The translations under genes and the position numbers were made by a program. This document shows, piece by piece, positions 1 to 8,545 of a DNA stretch of 30,772 nt (position 1 is the first letter of the stretch; the number at the start of each line of letters is the position of its first letter). Where the stretch lies: positions 1 to 30,772 of the forward strand of contig DASSEX010000038.1 in the NCBI GenBank assembly GCA_035695045.1, given 5' to 3'. Below the pieces are notes generated by a model that was given only the letters and a program-made list of their open reading frames with translations, was not told the DNA's origin and did not search any database. The DNA comes from DASSKP01 sp035695045. Its GTDB lineage: Bacteria; Actinomycetota; Actinomycetes; JAFAQI01.

Positions 1-218
1 CGCAGCGCCACCGACAGCGGCTTCTCCTGCACGTGGGTCGGGACGAGCGGGCCGACGTACTCGAGCAGGCCCTCCCCGAGCTGGGAGTAGTAGGCGTTGA
101 TCTGCCGCGCACGCTTCGCCGCGTAGATGACGAGCGCGTACTTGCTCTCGACCTTGTCGAGCAGCTCGTCGATGGGCGGGTTGGTGATGCCCTCGGGATT
201 GGCGGCGGTGCCGGCCAC
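1..218 (-). CDS. rpoZ: RNA polymerase omega subunit, 3' end cut by window edge
   Basis: Omega is the small RNA polymerase subunit that assists folding and assembly of beta-prime. The visible 72 codons contain the typical actinobacterial omega features: an N-terminal NPPIDELL segment, then YAAKRARQINAYYSQLGEG and a HVQEKPLS segment near the C-terminus. The start is taken as GTG at 218 because an AAAGAGG ribosome-binding sequence lies a few bases upstream. The last roughly 15-20 residues lie beyond base 1. It follows gmk with a 47-nt gap, matching the conserved mihF-gmk-rpoZ order of actinomycetes. Confidence 0.95.
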   Translation of the reverse strand, partial: MAGTAANPEGITNPPIDELLDKVESKYALVIYAAKRARQINAYYSQLGEGLLEYVGPLVPTHVQEKPLSVAL

Positions 219-265
219 GCCGTACCTCTTTCTCGTGCGTTCGTGATCGTGATCCAGGCTACCAG

Positions 266-823
266 TCAGCCGGTCGTCATGAGCCGCACCAGCTGTTCGG
301 CCGCCTCCTCGACGGATGTGTTGACGATGGTCGCGTCGAACTCGTCCTCCGCCGCGAGCTCGATGCGAGCCGTGTCGAGGCGCGCCTGGATGACCTCCGG
401 CGCCTCCGTGCCTCGTCCCCGGAGCCGCCGCTCGAGCTCCTCCCAGCTGGGCGGGGCCAGGAACACCAGCAATGCGTCGGGCAAGAGCTGGCGGACCTGC
501 CGTGCGCCTTGCACCTCGATCTCCAGCAGCACCAGGTCGCCCGCGGCGAGCCTGTCCTCGACCGGTCGGCGAGGGGTGCCGTACCAGTTGCCGGCGTACT
601 GCGCGTGTTCGAGCAGCTCGCCGTCGCGGAGCATCCGCCCGAACTCCTCGCCGTCGACGAAGAAGCGGTCGAGGCCGTCGACCTCGCCTGCGCGCGCCGG
701 TCGCGTGGTGGCGCTGACGGAGTGCCAGACCTCCGGGTGCTTGTCGCGCAGGTAGGCGACGACCGAGCTCTTGCCGACACCTGCCGGACCAGAGAGAACG
801 GTCAGCCGGGTGGGAGAGCTCAA
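266..823 (-). CDS. gmk: Guanylate kinase
   Basis: This cytosolic enzyme phosphorylates GMP (and dGMP) to GDP with ATP, feeding nucleotide and (p)ppGpp/c-di-GMP pools. The 185-aa product has the P-loop SGPAGVGKSS near the N-terminus, the GMP-binding SATTRPARAGEVDG segment, and the FFVDGEEF and EHAQYAGNWYGTP motifs of the family. Length is normal. No ATG or GTG exists in frame at the right place. TTG at 823 (LSSPTRLTVLSG) is the best start and lies 13 nt after the mihF stop, with no strong ribosome-binding site, so translation is probably coupled to mihF. The open frame runs further upstream, but that stretch overlaps mihF in another frame. Confidence 0.93.
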   Translation of the reverse strand: MSSPTRLTVLSGPAGVGKSSVVAYLRDKHPEVWHSVSATTRPARAGEVDGLDRFFVDGEEFGRMLRDGELLEHAQYAGNWYGTPRRPVEDRLAAGDLVLLEIEVQGARQVRQLLPDALLVFLAPPSWEELERRLRGRGTEAPEVIQARLDTARIELAAEDEFDATIVNTSVEEAAEQLVRLMTTG

Positions 824-836
824 GACGTGCCGCAGA

Positions 837-1166
837 TCAAGAGGCCGGGCCGCCGGCGGCGAACTCGCGCTCGAGCGCCTGCCGCTGGTGGGTGCCGAGA
901 CCACGCACCCGCCGGCTCGGCGAGATGCCGAGCTTCTCCATGATGCGCTGCGCGCGCACCTTGCCGACCCCGGGCATCGACTCGAGCACCGCCGAGACGC
1001 GCATCTTGCCGATGACCTCGTCGGTCTCCCCCGACGCGAGCACGTCGGACAACGACGCACCGGAGTGCTTCAGCTTGTCGCGCAGCTCGGCCCGGGTCTT
1101 GCGCGCCGCGGCGGCTTTCTCCAGAGCAGCGGCTCGCTGCTCGGGCGTGAGCGGCGGAAGGGGCAC
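837..1166 (-). CDS. mihF: Actinobacterial integration host factor (mIHF/sIHF), nucleoid-associated protein
   Basis: This small DNA-binding protein is an actinobacterial nucleoid protein unrelated to HU/IHF of other bacteria. It bends DNA and influences replication, topology and gene expression. The 109-aa product begins MPLPPLTPEQRAAALEKA, contains the helix-two-turn-helix region SVLESMPGVGKVRAQRIM (close to residues 60-80), and ends with the conserved SRRVRGLG stretch followed by the helix of QALEREF. The start is GTG at 1166, with a GAGGTG ribosome-binding sequence about 5 nt upstream. It is the first gene before gmk and rpoZ and has its own promoter in the gap after pyrF. Confidence 0.95.
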   Translation of the reverse strand: MPLPPLTPEQRAAALEKAAAARKTRAELRDKLKHSGASLSDVLASGETDEVIGKMRVSAVLESMPGVGKVRAQRIMEKLGISPSRRVRGLGTHQRQALEREFAAGGPAS

Positions 1167-1202
1167 GCGGTGTCACCTCGGATCGTGAAGGGCGGCGGCG
1201 CG

Positions 1203-1231
1203 AACCTAGCGAAGCGCGACGAGCGAAGCAA
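1203..1231 (-). promoter_or_regulatory. Probable housekeeping sigma promoter of mihF-gmk-rpoZ
   Basis: On the minus strand TTGCTT (1231-1226) is followed after exactly 17 nt by TAGGTT (1208-1203), a reasonable sigma-70-type -35/-10 pair. Transcription would begin near 1196, about 30 nt before the mihF GTG. The region is the only gap (95 nt) between pyrF and mihF, so a promoter is expected here. No terminator hairpin was recognised after pyrF. Confidence 0.55.
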
Positions 1232-1261
1232 CGCCGGTGGGAACGACCGCGCGCTGCGAAA

Positions 1262-1951
1262 CTAGCGCAGCGTCGCGGCGATTGCAGCAGCCGCTGCGGA
1301 CGGATCGGCAGCGCCGGTGATCGGTCGCCCGACGACCAGCAAGTCGGCGCCATCGGCGATCGCCTGCTCCGGCGTCGCGACCCGCGCCTGGTCGTCCAAC
1401 GACGCACCGGCCGGGCGCACGCCTGGTGTGATGAGAACGACGTCGCGGCCTACCTCCGCACGAACGAGGGCGACCTCCTGCGGCGAGCAGACCAACGCAC
1501 GTGCGCCCGCGTCGACGGCGAGGCGCGCAAGGCGTCGTACGGCGTCGTGCGGCGGCCCGGCCAGACCGATCCGGTCGAGGTCGTCGGCGGACAGTGACGT
1601 GAGCACGGTGACGGCGGCGATCAGGGTGTCCGGCAGTGCTTCCGCGGCGGCGGCGACCATCGCCGGTCCACCACCCGCGTGCACCGTCAGGTAGCGGGGT
1701 TGGAGGTGCGCAACCGATCGCGCGGCACCGGCGACCGTTGCCGGGATGTCGTGCAGCTTGAGGTCGAGGAAGACGTCGACGTCGGCAGCGGCACGGATCT
1801 TCTCGACGGCCGTCGGTCCTTCGTGGCAGAAGAGCTCGAGCCCGACCTTCACCGTGGAGACGTGTGACGAGACCGCGGCCGTCCAGCCGACGGCCACCGA
1901 GAGGTCGGCGGTGTCGAGCGCAACGGCGATCGGCGCGCGGTCAGTGGTCAT
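1262..1951 (-). CDS. pyrF: Orotidine 5'-phosphate decarboxylase
   Basis: PyrF decarboxylates OMP to UMP, the last step of de novo pyrimidine synthesis. The 229-aa product begins MTTDRAPIAVALD. It has the active-site DLKLHDIPATV segment (Asp-Lys-x-x-x-Asp arrangement), the LTVHAGGG region, and the C-terminal phosphate-binding VITPGVRP and LLVVGRPIT motifs. Length fits the shorter PyrF group. ATG 1951 is chosen because the longer open frame upstream lies inside pyrD and does not resemble the family. The start overlaps the pyrD stop by 11 nt, so translation is coupled. It is the last gene of the operon. Confidence 0.96.
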   Translation of the reverse strand: MTTDRAPIAVALDTADLSVAVGWTAAVSSHVSTVKVGLELFCHEGPTAVEKIRAAADVDVFLDLKLHDIPATVAGAARSVAHLQPRYLTVHAGGGPAMVAAAAEALPDTLIAAVTVLTSLSADDLDRIGLAGPPHDAVRRLARLAVDAGARALVCSPQEVALVRAEVGRDVVLITPGVRPAGASLDDQARVATPEQAIADGADLLVVGRPITGAADPSAAAAAIAATLR

Positions 1952-3017
1952 GTGCTGCCTCCTCGAAGGCGACGCGCCCACGTGCGGTCGCCGTTGGTGT
2001 CGGTTCGTCACCCGCCGGATCCGGGTCCTCGGGAATGCTGAGCACCGGGGGCCGGTGGGCGAGGCCCACGACGTCACGCAACCGCGCGATGCCCCGGTCG
2101 GCCATGGCCTGGCGCAGCTCCGCGGAGATGCGCGAAGGCGCGGACGGGTCGTGGAAGATCACCGTGCCCACCTGGACGGCGGAGGCGCCGGCGAGCAGGA
2201 ACTCCAACGCATCGATCCCGGTGCGGATGCCGCCGATGCCCATCAGCGGCACCTCGGGGAGCGCCGCGTGCACCTGCCACACGCACCGCACGGCCAGCGG
2301 GCGGATCGCCGGGCCGGACAAGCCGCCGGTGACACCGGCGAGCGCGGGACGCATCGTGTGCGTGTCGACCACGATGCCGAGAGTGGTGTTGATGAGCGAC
2401 AGTCCGTCGGCGCCGGCGTCGACGCACGCACGCGCGATCGACACGATGTCGGTGACGTCGGGGCTCAGCTTGGCGAAGACCGGGACATGCGTCGGCGCCG
2501 TACGCCGGACGGCCTGCACGACCGCCGCGGCGGCGCCGGAGTCGCAGGCGAAGACCTGCCCGCGGTCCTCGACGTTGGGACAGGAGATGTTCACCTCGAT
2601 GAGACTCACCGGGTGGCCGCGCAGGCGCGCGGCGAGCTTCGCGTAGTCGTCGACCGACGAGCCGGCGATGGACACGACGGCACGGGCACCTGCGTCGGCG
2701 AGCCAGGCGAGGTCCTTGCTCAAGAACGCGTCGATGCCAGGGCCCTGCAGCCCGATCGAGTTGAGCATGCCGCTCGGTGTCTCCGCCATCCGCGGCGTCG
2801 GCCGGCCCGAGCGCGGGGCCAGCTGGATCGACTTGGTCACGACGCCGCCGATCGCGGTCAGGTCGTTGAACGCGGAGAGCTCGCGACCGGCAGCCGCGCA
2901 ACCCGAAGCCGTGAACACAGGATCGGGGAACGCAACCCCGGCCAGGTCGGTGGACAGGTCGACATCGGCGGCCCTGCCGTTGGACGCCGCACCGTGTCGG
3001 ATCGTGACGTCGCCCAT
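1941..3017 (-). CDS. pyrD: Dihydroorotate dehydrogenase, catalytic subunit (class 1B type)
   Basis: PyrD oxidises dihydroorotate to orotate using FMN. The 358-aa product shows TASGCAAAG near the N-terminus, the TKSIQLAPRSGRPTPRM substrate/FMN segment, and NISCPN, whose cysteine is the catalytic base of class 1 enzymes. Later come the FAKLSPDV lysine segment, LINTTLG, and the FMN phosphate-binding GIGGIRTG and VQVGTVIF motifs. A cysteine base together with an adjacent pyrK indicates the cytosolic NAD-linked class 1B heterotetramer, not the quinone-linked class 2 enzyme. ATG 3017 shares one base with the pyrK stop (TGATG). The open frame further upstream is pyrK in another frame. Confidence 0.95.
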   Translation of the reverse strand: MGDVTIRHGAASNGRAADVDLSTDLAGVAFPDPVFTASGCAAAGRELSAFNDLTAIGGVVTKSIQLAPRSGRPTPRMAETPSGMLNSIGLQGPGIDAFLSKDLAWLADAGARAVVSIAGSSVDDYAKLAARLRGHPVSLIEVNISCPNVEDRGQVFACDSGAAAAVVQAVRRTAPTHVPVFAKLSPDVTDIVSIARACVDAGADGLSLINTTLGIVVDTHTMRPALAGVTGGLSGPAIRPLAVRCVWQVHAALPEVPLMGIGGIRTGIDALEFLLAGASAVQVGTVIFHDPSAPSRISAELRQAMADRGIARLRDVVGLAHRPPVLSIPEDPDPAGDEPTPTATARGRVAFEEAAHDH

Positions 3018-3886
3018 CAGTGGAACCCCATGGCTTGTGCTCCGACGGCGTCCGCGGGCACGGTGCCGAGCGCATCCCAGCGAATGCGGTCGCCGGCGAA
3101 GATCGGGCCGTCGACGCACGACCGCGACATACGCGTCTCGCCGTCGTCGCCGATCACCGGAAGCACGCACGTCATGCACACACCGACGCCGCAGGCCATC
3201 GACTCCTCGACCGCGACCTGTGCCGGGATCCCGGCGCCGCCGTATGCCTGCGAGGCCACGGAGTAGACCGCCTGCAGCATCGGCATCGGTCCGCAGGCGT
3301 AGACGACGTCGGCGTGCGTGCGCTCGATCACCTCGGGCAGGACGTCCGACACCCTGCCCTGTTCGCCGTAGGAGCCGTCGTCGGTCGTGAAGGCGACACT
3401 CGATGCCATCCGCTTCGCGTCGAGAGCACCGAAGAGCCGGTCCGCTGTTGCCGCCCCCAGGACAAAGTCGACGCGGCAGCCGCGCTGCCGGAGCGCCTCG
3501 GCCAGCATGAACAGCGGAGCGGCGCCGTAACCGCCGCCGACGAGCACGCAGTGCGCCGGGTCCTTCGGCAACGAGAACGGCCTGCCGAGCGGGCCGACCA
3601 CGTCGATCGGGTCGTGCGGGCGCTGGCGCGCGAGCCATGCCGTGCCCTTGCCGTGGACGGCGAAGACGAACTCGACGGTGCCACCGAATACGCCGCGCGA
3701 GGCAACCTTGTGGATCGAGAACGCGCGGCGCAACAACATGCCGCTGTCCTCACCGCCGACCGCGACGGCGACGAACTGGCCGGGCTTGGTCTGCTCGGCA
3801 ATGCCGGTCGCGACGACGGTCATCGAGTGGTAGGCGCCGACCTGCTTGACGCTCAGCACCTCGCCCTTGACCTGAACAGCCGTCAC
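3017..3886 (-). CDS. pyrK: Dihydroorotate dehydrogenase electron transfer subunit
   Basis: PyrK carries FAD and a [2Fe-2S] cluster and passes electrons from PyrD to NAD+. The 289-aa product has the FAD-binding RRAFSIH motif (about residues 53-59), a ferredoxin-reductase nucleotide fold with VLVGGGYGAAPL (about 114-125), and a C-terminal cluster-binding region with cysteines at about 232, 237, 240 and 257 in ACGVGVCMTC and SRSCVDG. GTG 3886 overlaps the carB stop as GTGA. Its position directly before pyrD supports a class 1B enzyme. Confidence 0.94.
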   Translation of the reverse strand: MTAVQVKGEVLSVKQVGAYHSMTVVATGIAEQTKPGQFVAVAVGGEDSGMLLRRAFSIHKVASRGVFGGTVEFVFAVHGKGTAWLARQRPHDPIDVVGPLGRPFSLPKDPAHCVLVGGGYGAAPLFMLAEALRQRGCRVDFVLGAATADRLFGALDAKRMASSVAFTTDDGSYGEQGRVSDVLPEVIERTHADVVYACGPMPMLQAVYSVASQAYGGAGIPAQVAVEESMACGVGVCMTCVLPVIGDDGETRMSRSCVDGPIFAGDRIRWDALGTVPADAVGAQAMGFH

Positions 3887-6800
3887 TCGGCGACCCCGCG
3901 AGCCGCGCGGATGGCCAGGTGGTGCTCCTGCAAGGGCGCGACGCCGATCTCACCGGCACGCAGCGCTTCGATGCCTTGGACGGCGGCGGCGAGCGCCTGG
4001 ACGGTCGTGAGGCACGGGACGCTGCGCATCACCGCTGCGGTGCGGATCTCGTAGCCGTCGAGACGCGGCCCGGAGTTGCCGAAGGGCGTGTTGACGATGA
4101 GGTCGACCTGCCCGTCATGGATGAGATCGACGATCGTCGGCTCGTCGTCGGGACCGCGGCCCGCCGAGTGCTTGCGGACCGTCGTCGACGGGACACCGTT
4201 GCGGCGCAGGACCTCGGCAGTGCCCTCAGTCGCCAGCACCTCGAAGCCCAGGTCGGACAACCGCTTGACCGGGAACACCATGTGCCGCTTGTCGCGGTTG
4301 GCCACGGACACGAAGACCTTGCCCTTGGTCGGCAGGGCGCCGTACGCCGCCTCCTGCGACTTGGCGAAGGCGGTGCCGAAGCCGGCGTCGACACCCATCA
4401 CCTCGCCGGTGGACTTCATCTCCGGACCGAGGACCGTGTCGACGCCGCTGAAGCGGTTCCACGGCAGGACGGCTTCCTTGACGCAGATCGCGGCGTCGAG
4501 CGGAAGGTCCGCGCCGTCACCCCGCGGCAACATCCCCTCGCGGCGCAGGTCCGCGATGCTCGCACCGAGCATGACGCGGGCGGCCGCCTTCGCCAGCGGC
4601 ACGTCCGTCGCCTTCGAGACGAACGGCGCGGTGCGGCTCGCGCGGGGGTTGGCCTCGAGCACGTACAGCACGTCGCCGGCCATCGCGAACTGCACGTTGA
4701 GGAGACCGCGCACGCCGACGCCCCGGGCAATGGCCTCGGTCGCCTCCCGGATCCGTGCGATGTCGCGGCGGCCCAGGGTGATCGGCGGCAGAGCGCACGA
4801 CGAGTCGCCCGAGTGGATGCCGGCCTCTTCGATGTGCTCCATCACGCCGCCGAGGAAGAGCTCGTCGCCGTCGTAGAGGGCATCGACATCGATCTCGATC
4901 GCGTCGTCGAGGAAGCGGTCGACCAGCACCGGGTGGTCGGGGTTCACCTCGGTGGCGCGGTCGATGTAGGACTCCAGGTGCTCGTCGTCGTAGACGATCT
5001 CCATGCCGCGGCCACCGAGGACGTAGGACGGCCGGACGAGTACCGGATAGCCGATCTCGTGCGCCAGCGCCTGCGCCTCTTCGAGCGACCGGGCGGTGCC
5101 GTGCTTGGGCGCGGAGAGTCCGGCCTCCGCGAGCACCCGGCCGAACGCACCGCGCTCCTCGGCCAGGTGGATGGCCTCGGGCGATGTCCCGACGATCGGC
5201 ACGCCGGCGTCCTTCAGCCGCTGCGCGAGACCGAGCGGCGTCTGCCCGCCGAGCTGCACGACGACACCGACGACCTCGCCGGAGCGCTGCTCCGCGTGCA
5301 CGACCTCGAGGACGTCCTCGAAGGTCAGCGGCTCGAAGTAGAGCCGGTCGCTGGTGTCGTAGTCGGTCGAGACGGTCTCGGGGTTGCAGTTGACCATCAC
5401 GGTCTCGAATCCCGCGTCGCGCAGCGCGTACGACGCGTGCACGCAGGAGTAGTCGAACTCGACGCCCTGTCCGATGCGGTTCGGCCCGCTGCCGAGGATC
5501 AGGACCTTCGGGCGCTCCCCTGGCTCGACCTCGTCCTCCTCGTCATAGGAGGAGTAGTGGTACGGCGTCTTCGCGGCGAACTCGGCGGCACAGGTGTCGA
5601 CGGTCTTGTAGACCGGCCGGACCTGCAGCGCGTGCCGCAGTCGACGCACGTCGTCCTCTGCCAGGTCGCCACGGATCTGGGCGATCTGCAGGTCGGAGAA
5701 GCCGTGCCGCTTGGCCAGCTGCAACGTCGACTCGTCGAGCCGCTCGGCGGCGCGCACCTTGTCGGAGATCTCGACGAGCAGCAGGAGCTGGTCGAGGAAC
5801 CAGGGGTCGATCGCGGTCGCGTCATGCGTCTCTTCGACGGTGGCGCCGGCGCGGAGCGCTTGTACGACGGCTTGCAGGCGGCGGTCGTGCGGTCGGGCCG
5901 CGACCTCGAGCCACTTCTCCTTGTCGCCCGCGGGCGAGCAGAAGTCGAGCTCGGCGCCCTTCGCCTCCAGCGAGCGGGCGGCCTTCTGCAGTGCCTCCGG
6001 GAAGCTGCGCCCCAACGCCATGACCTCACCGACGCTCTTCATGTGCGTCGTCAGCGTCGTGTCGGCACCCGGGAACTTCTCGAACGCGAACCGCGGGATC
6101 TTCACCACGACGTAGTCGAGACTCGGCTCGAAGCTGGCCGGCGTCTCGGCGGTGATGTCGTTGGGGATCTCGTCGAGGGTGTAGCCGATCGCGAGCCGGG
6201 CCGCGATCTTGGCGATCGGGAAGCCGGTGGCCTTGCTCGCAAGAGCACTCGACCGGGACACCCGCGGGTTCATCTCGATGACGACCTGGCGGCCGGTCTT
6301 CGGGTCGACGGCGAACTGGATGTTGGAGCCGCCGGTCTCCACACCGACCGCGCGGATCACCGCGAACGCCATGTCGCGCATGACTTGGTACTCGCGGTCG
6401 GTCAGCGTCATCGCCGGTGCGACGGTGATGCTGTCGCCGGTGTGGACGCCCATCGGGTCGAGGTTCTCGATCGAGCAGACGACGACGCAGTTGTCGTTGC
6501 GGTCGCGCATGACCTCGAGCTCGTACTCCTTCCAGCCGAGCACGCTCTCCTCGACGAGGACCTCGTGCACCGGGCTGGCGGCGAGCCCGGCAGCGATCAT
6601 CCGTCGTAGCTCGGTCTCATCGTGCGCGAAGCCCGAGCCGCCACCGCCGAGAGTGAACGACGGCCGCAGGACGAGCGGATAACCGAGCTCGCCGGCAGCG
6701 GCGACGGCTTCGTCGACACTGCGCACCAGCGTCGAACGCGCGTAGTCAGCGCCGATCTGGTCGCAGATCTGCTTGAACTTCTCGCGGTCCTCGCCGGCAT

Positions 6801-7170
6801 GGATCGCCTTGATCGACGCGCCGATCAGCTCGACGCCGTACTCATCGAGGACACCGGTCTCGTGCAGGCGGACGGCGGTGTTGAGCGCGGTCTGTCCGCC
6901 GAGCGTCGCAAGGAGTGCGTCGGGGCGTTCGCGCTCGATCACCTTGGCGACGTACTCCGGCGTGATGGGCTCGATGTACGTGGCGTCGGCGAACTCCGGG
7001 TCGGTCATGATCGTGGCCGGGTTGGAGTTGACCAGCGCGACCCGCAGCCCCTCGCTGCGCAGGATCCGGCACGCCTGGGTGCCGGAGTAGTCGAACTCGC
7101 AGGCTTGACCGATGACGATCGGCCCGGAACCGATGACGAGAACGCTGTTGATGTCGGTGCGCTTCGGCAC
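3883..7170 (-). CDS. carB: Carbamoyl phosphate synthase large chain
   Basis: CarB makes carbamoyl phosphate from bicarbonate, ammonia (delivered from CarA) and two ATP, supplying pyrimidine and arginine synthesis. The 1095-aa product has the two homologous ATP-grasp halves expected of the family. The first begins SVLVIGSGPIVIGQACEFDYSG and the second restarts near residue 555 with KVLILGSGPNRIGQGVEFDYS. Metal/ATP-site motifs such as IEMNPRVSRSSALASKATG and LEANPRASRTAPFVSKAT are both present, and a C-terminal MGS-like allosteric domain follows (from about residue 940). GTG 7170 shares one base with the preceding small gene's stop (TAGTG). Full length, with no lesions seen. Confidence 0.97.
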   Translation of the reverse strand: MPKRTDINSVLVIGSGPIVIGQACEFDYSGTQACRILRSEGLRVALVNSNPATIMTDPEFADATYIEPITPEYVAKVIERERPDALLATLGGQTALNTAVRLHETGVLDEYGVELIGASIKAIHAGEDREKFKQICDQIGADYARSTLVRSVDEAVAAAGELGYPLVLRPSFTLGGGGSGFAHDETELRRMIAAGLAASPVHEVLVEESVLGWKEYELEVMRDRNDNCVVVCSIENLDPMGVHTGDSITVAPAMTLTDREYQVMRDMAFAVIRAVGVETGGSNIQFAVDPKTGRQVVIEMNPRVSRSSALASKATGFPIAKIAARLAIGYTLDEIPNDITAETPASFEPSLDYVVVKIPRFAFEKFPGADTTLTTHMKSVGEVMALGRSFPEALQKAARSLEAKGAELDFCSPAGDKEKWLEVAARPHDRRLQAVVQALRAGATVEETHDATAIDPWFLDQLLLLVEISDKVRAAERLDESTLQLAKRHGFSDLQIAQIRGDLAEDDVRRLRHALQVRPVYKTVDTCAAEFAAKTPYHYSSYDEEDEVEPGERPKVLILGSGPNRIGQGVEFDYSCVHASYALRDAGFETVMVNCNPETVSTDYDTSDRLYFEPLTFEDVLEVVHAEQRSGEVVGVVVQLGGQTPLGLAQRLKDAGVPIVGTSPEAIHLAEERGAFGRVLAEAGLSAPKHGTARSLEEAQALAHEIGYPVLVRPSYVLGGRGMEIVYDDEHLESYIDRATEVNPDHPVLVDRFLDDAIEIDVDALYDGDELFLGGVMEHIEEAGIHSGDSSCALPPITLGRRDIARIREATEAIARGVGVRGLLNVQFAMAGDVLYVLEANPRASRTAPFVSKATDVPLAKAAARVMLGASIADLRREGMLPRGDGADLPLDAAICVKEAVLPWNRFSGVDTVLGPEMKSTGEVMGVDAGFGTAFAKSQEAAYGALPTKGKVFVSVANRDKRHMVFPVKRLSDLGFEVLATEGTAEVLRRNGVPSTTVRKHSAGRGPDDEPTIVDLIHDGQVDLIVNTPFGNSGPRLDGYEIRTAAVMRSVPCLTTVQALAAAVQGIEALRAGEIGVAPLQEHHLAIRAARGVAE

Positions 7171-7436
7171 TAGTGACCGCCTCCGACGGCGAGAGCGAGC
7201 AGGACGACGCCGGCGACGGTGACGGCGGCAGTGAGAACGGCAGCGGCGAGGGCGCCGCGGGCGGGACGGCCGCGGACGATCCCCGCGTTGGCGTCCTCAG
7301 GGTGGTGATGGGCGATGACGGCGGCTGCTGTCACGTGTTCCCTGGGCTCGAGGCCTTCGGCGGCTTCGGCATGCTCGTGGTGAAGACCCGCAACTGCCGC
7401 CTCGACCCGGGAGCCCACTGCTTCTTCGTCACTCAT
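7170..7436 (-). CDS. Small His-rich single-pass membrane protein between carA and carB (unknown function)
   Basis: I do not recognise this 88-aa protein. It has a soluble N-terminal part rich in His and Glu (LHHEHAEAAEG and VIAHHHPEDAN, eight histidines in all) and one strongly hydrophobic segment at about residues 61-84, ending in GGGH. The ATG at 7436 overlaps the carA stop as ATGA, and its TAG stop shares a base with the carB GTG (TAGTG). It is therefore locked translationally between the two subunits of carbamoyl phosphate synthase. An upstream in-frame extension lies inside carA and is rejected. Codon use matches its neighbours. It could anchor the enzyme to the membrane or bind metal, but there is no direct evidence for either. 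Confidence 0.8.
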   Translation of the reverse strand: MSDEEAVGSRVEAAVAGLHHEHAEAAEGLEPREHVTAAAVIAHHHPEDANAGIVRGRPARGALAAAVLTAAVTVAGVVLLALAVGGGH

Positions 7437-8545
7437 CGGTGGGCCGCCATCAGGTCGGCGAACCGTGCGAACAGGCCGGTCGCGTCGTGCGGGCCGGGAG
7501 CGGCCTCGGGGTGGTACTGCACCGAGAACGCCGGCACGTCGAGACACCGCAGGCCTTCGACGACGTCGTCGTTGAGGTCGACGTGGCTGACCTCGACGCG
7601 GCCGAACTCCGTGTCGGCGGTGCCCTCACGCGGTGCGCCGACCGCGAAGCCGTGGTTGTGGCTGGTGACGTGCACCTGCCTGGTCGCGAGGTCCTGCACC
7701 GGCTGGTTGACGCCGCGGTGGCCGAACTTCAGCTTGTAGGTGCCGAACCCGAGCGCGCGGCCGAGCACCTGGTTGCCGAAGCAGATGCCGAACACCGGCG
7801 TGCCGGCGCGCAGCACACCGCGTACGGCGTCCACGGCGTAGTCGGCCGTCGCGGGGTCGCCCGGACCGTTGGAGAAGAAGACACCGTCCGGGCCGACGGC
7901 GAGCAGGTCGTCAGCGGTCGCCGTCGCCGGCAGCACGTGCACCTCGACGCCCTGCTCGGCGAGGTAGCGCGGCGTCGACGCCTTGATGCCGAGGTCCATC
8001 GCGGCCACGGTGAAGCGCTTGTCACCGACTGCAGGCACGACATAGGTCTCTGGCGTGGTCACCTCGCGGGCGAGGTCGGCACCTTCCATGCCCGGGCTCT
8101 GCCGCACCCGCTCCGCGAGTGCGTCCGGATCGCTCTCGACCGTGCTGATGCCAACCCGCATCGCGCCGCGCTCCCGCAGGTGTCGCGTCAGCGCGCGGGT
8201 GTCGACGCCGCTGATGCCGACAACGCCACTGCGTGCCAGCTCTTCGTCGAGCGTGCGGCGCGAGCGCCAGCTCGACGGGATCCGGGCGGGGTCGCGGACG
8301 ACATAGCCGCTGACCCAGATGCGACGGGACTCGGGGTCGTCGTCGTTCACACCGGTGTTGCCGATGTGCGGCGCGGTCTGGATGACCACCTGGCGGTGGT
8401 AGCTCGGGTCGGTCAGCGTCTCCTGGTAGCCCGTCATGCCGGTGTTGAACACCGCCTCGCCGAAGGTCTCCCCCTCGGCGCCGTACGACGTCCCGCGGAA
8501 GGTCCGGCCGTCCTCGAGGACGAGCAACGCGGGGCGGTCAGTCAT
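7433..8545 (-). CDS. carA: Carbamoyl phosphate synthase small chain (glutaminase)
   Basis: CarA hydrolyses glutamine and channels ammonia to CarB. The 370-aa product has the N-terminal CarA-specific domain (LVLEDGRTFRG, AVFNTGMTGYQETLTDPSY) and a C-terminal class I glutamine amidotransferase domain. The nucleophile Cys is at about 255 in GICFGNQ, and His 345 and Glu 347 are in the QYHPEAAPGP motif, so the catalytic triad is intact. ATG 8545 lies inside the last codons of the preceding 45-aa gene (8-nt overlap), and the stop overlaps the next small gene as ATGA. Confidence 0.97.
   Translation of the reverse strand: MTDRPALLVLEDGRTFRGTSYGAEGETFGEAVFNTGMTGYQETLTDPSYHRQVVIQTAPHIGNTGVNDDDPESRRIWVSGYVVRDPARIPSSWRSRRTLDEELARSGVVGISGVDTRALTRHLRERGAMRVGISTVESDPDALAERVRQSPGMEGADLAREVTTPETYVVPAVGDKRFTVAAMDLGIKASTPRYLAEQGVEVHVLPATATADDLLAVGPDGVFFSNGPGDPATADYAVDAVRGVLRAGTPVFGICFGNQVLGRALGFGTYKLKFGHRGVNQPVQDLATRQVHVTSHNHGFAVGAPREGTADTEFGRVEVSHVDLNDDVVEGLRCLDVPAFSVQYHPEAAPGPHDATGLFARFADLMAAHR

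Noticed and set aside
3919..6609. Long plus-strand open frame (896 codons) opposite carB
   Set aside because: It is an antisense shadow of a high-GC gene: composition is Arg/Asp/Val rich with no domain, and carB on the other strand is unmistakable.
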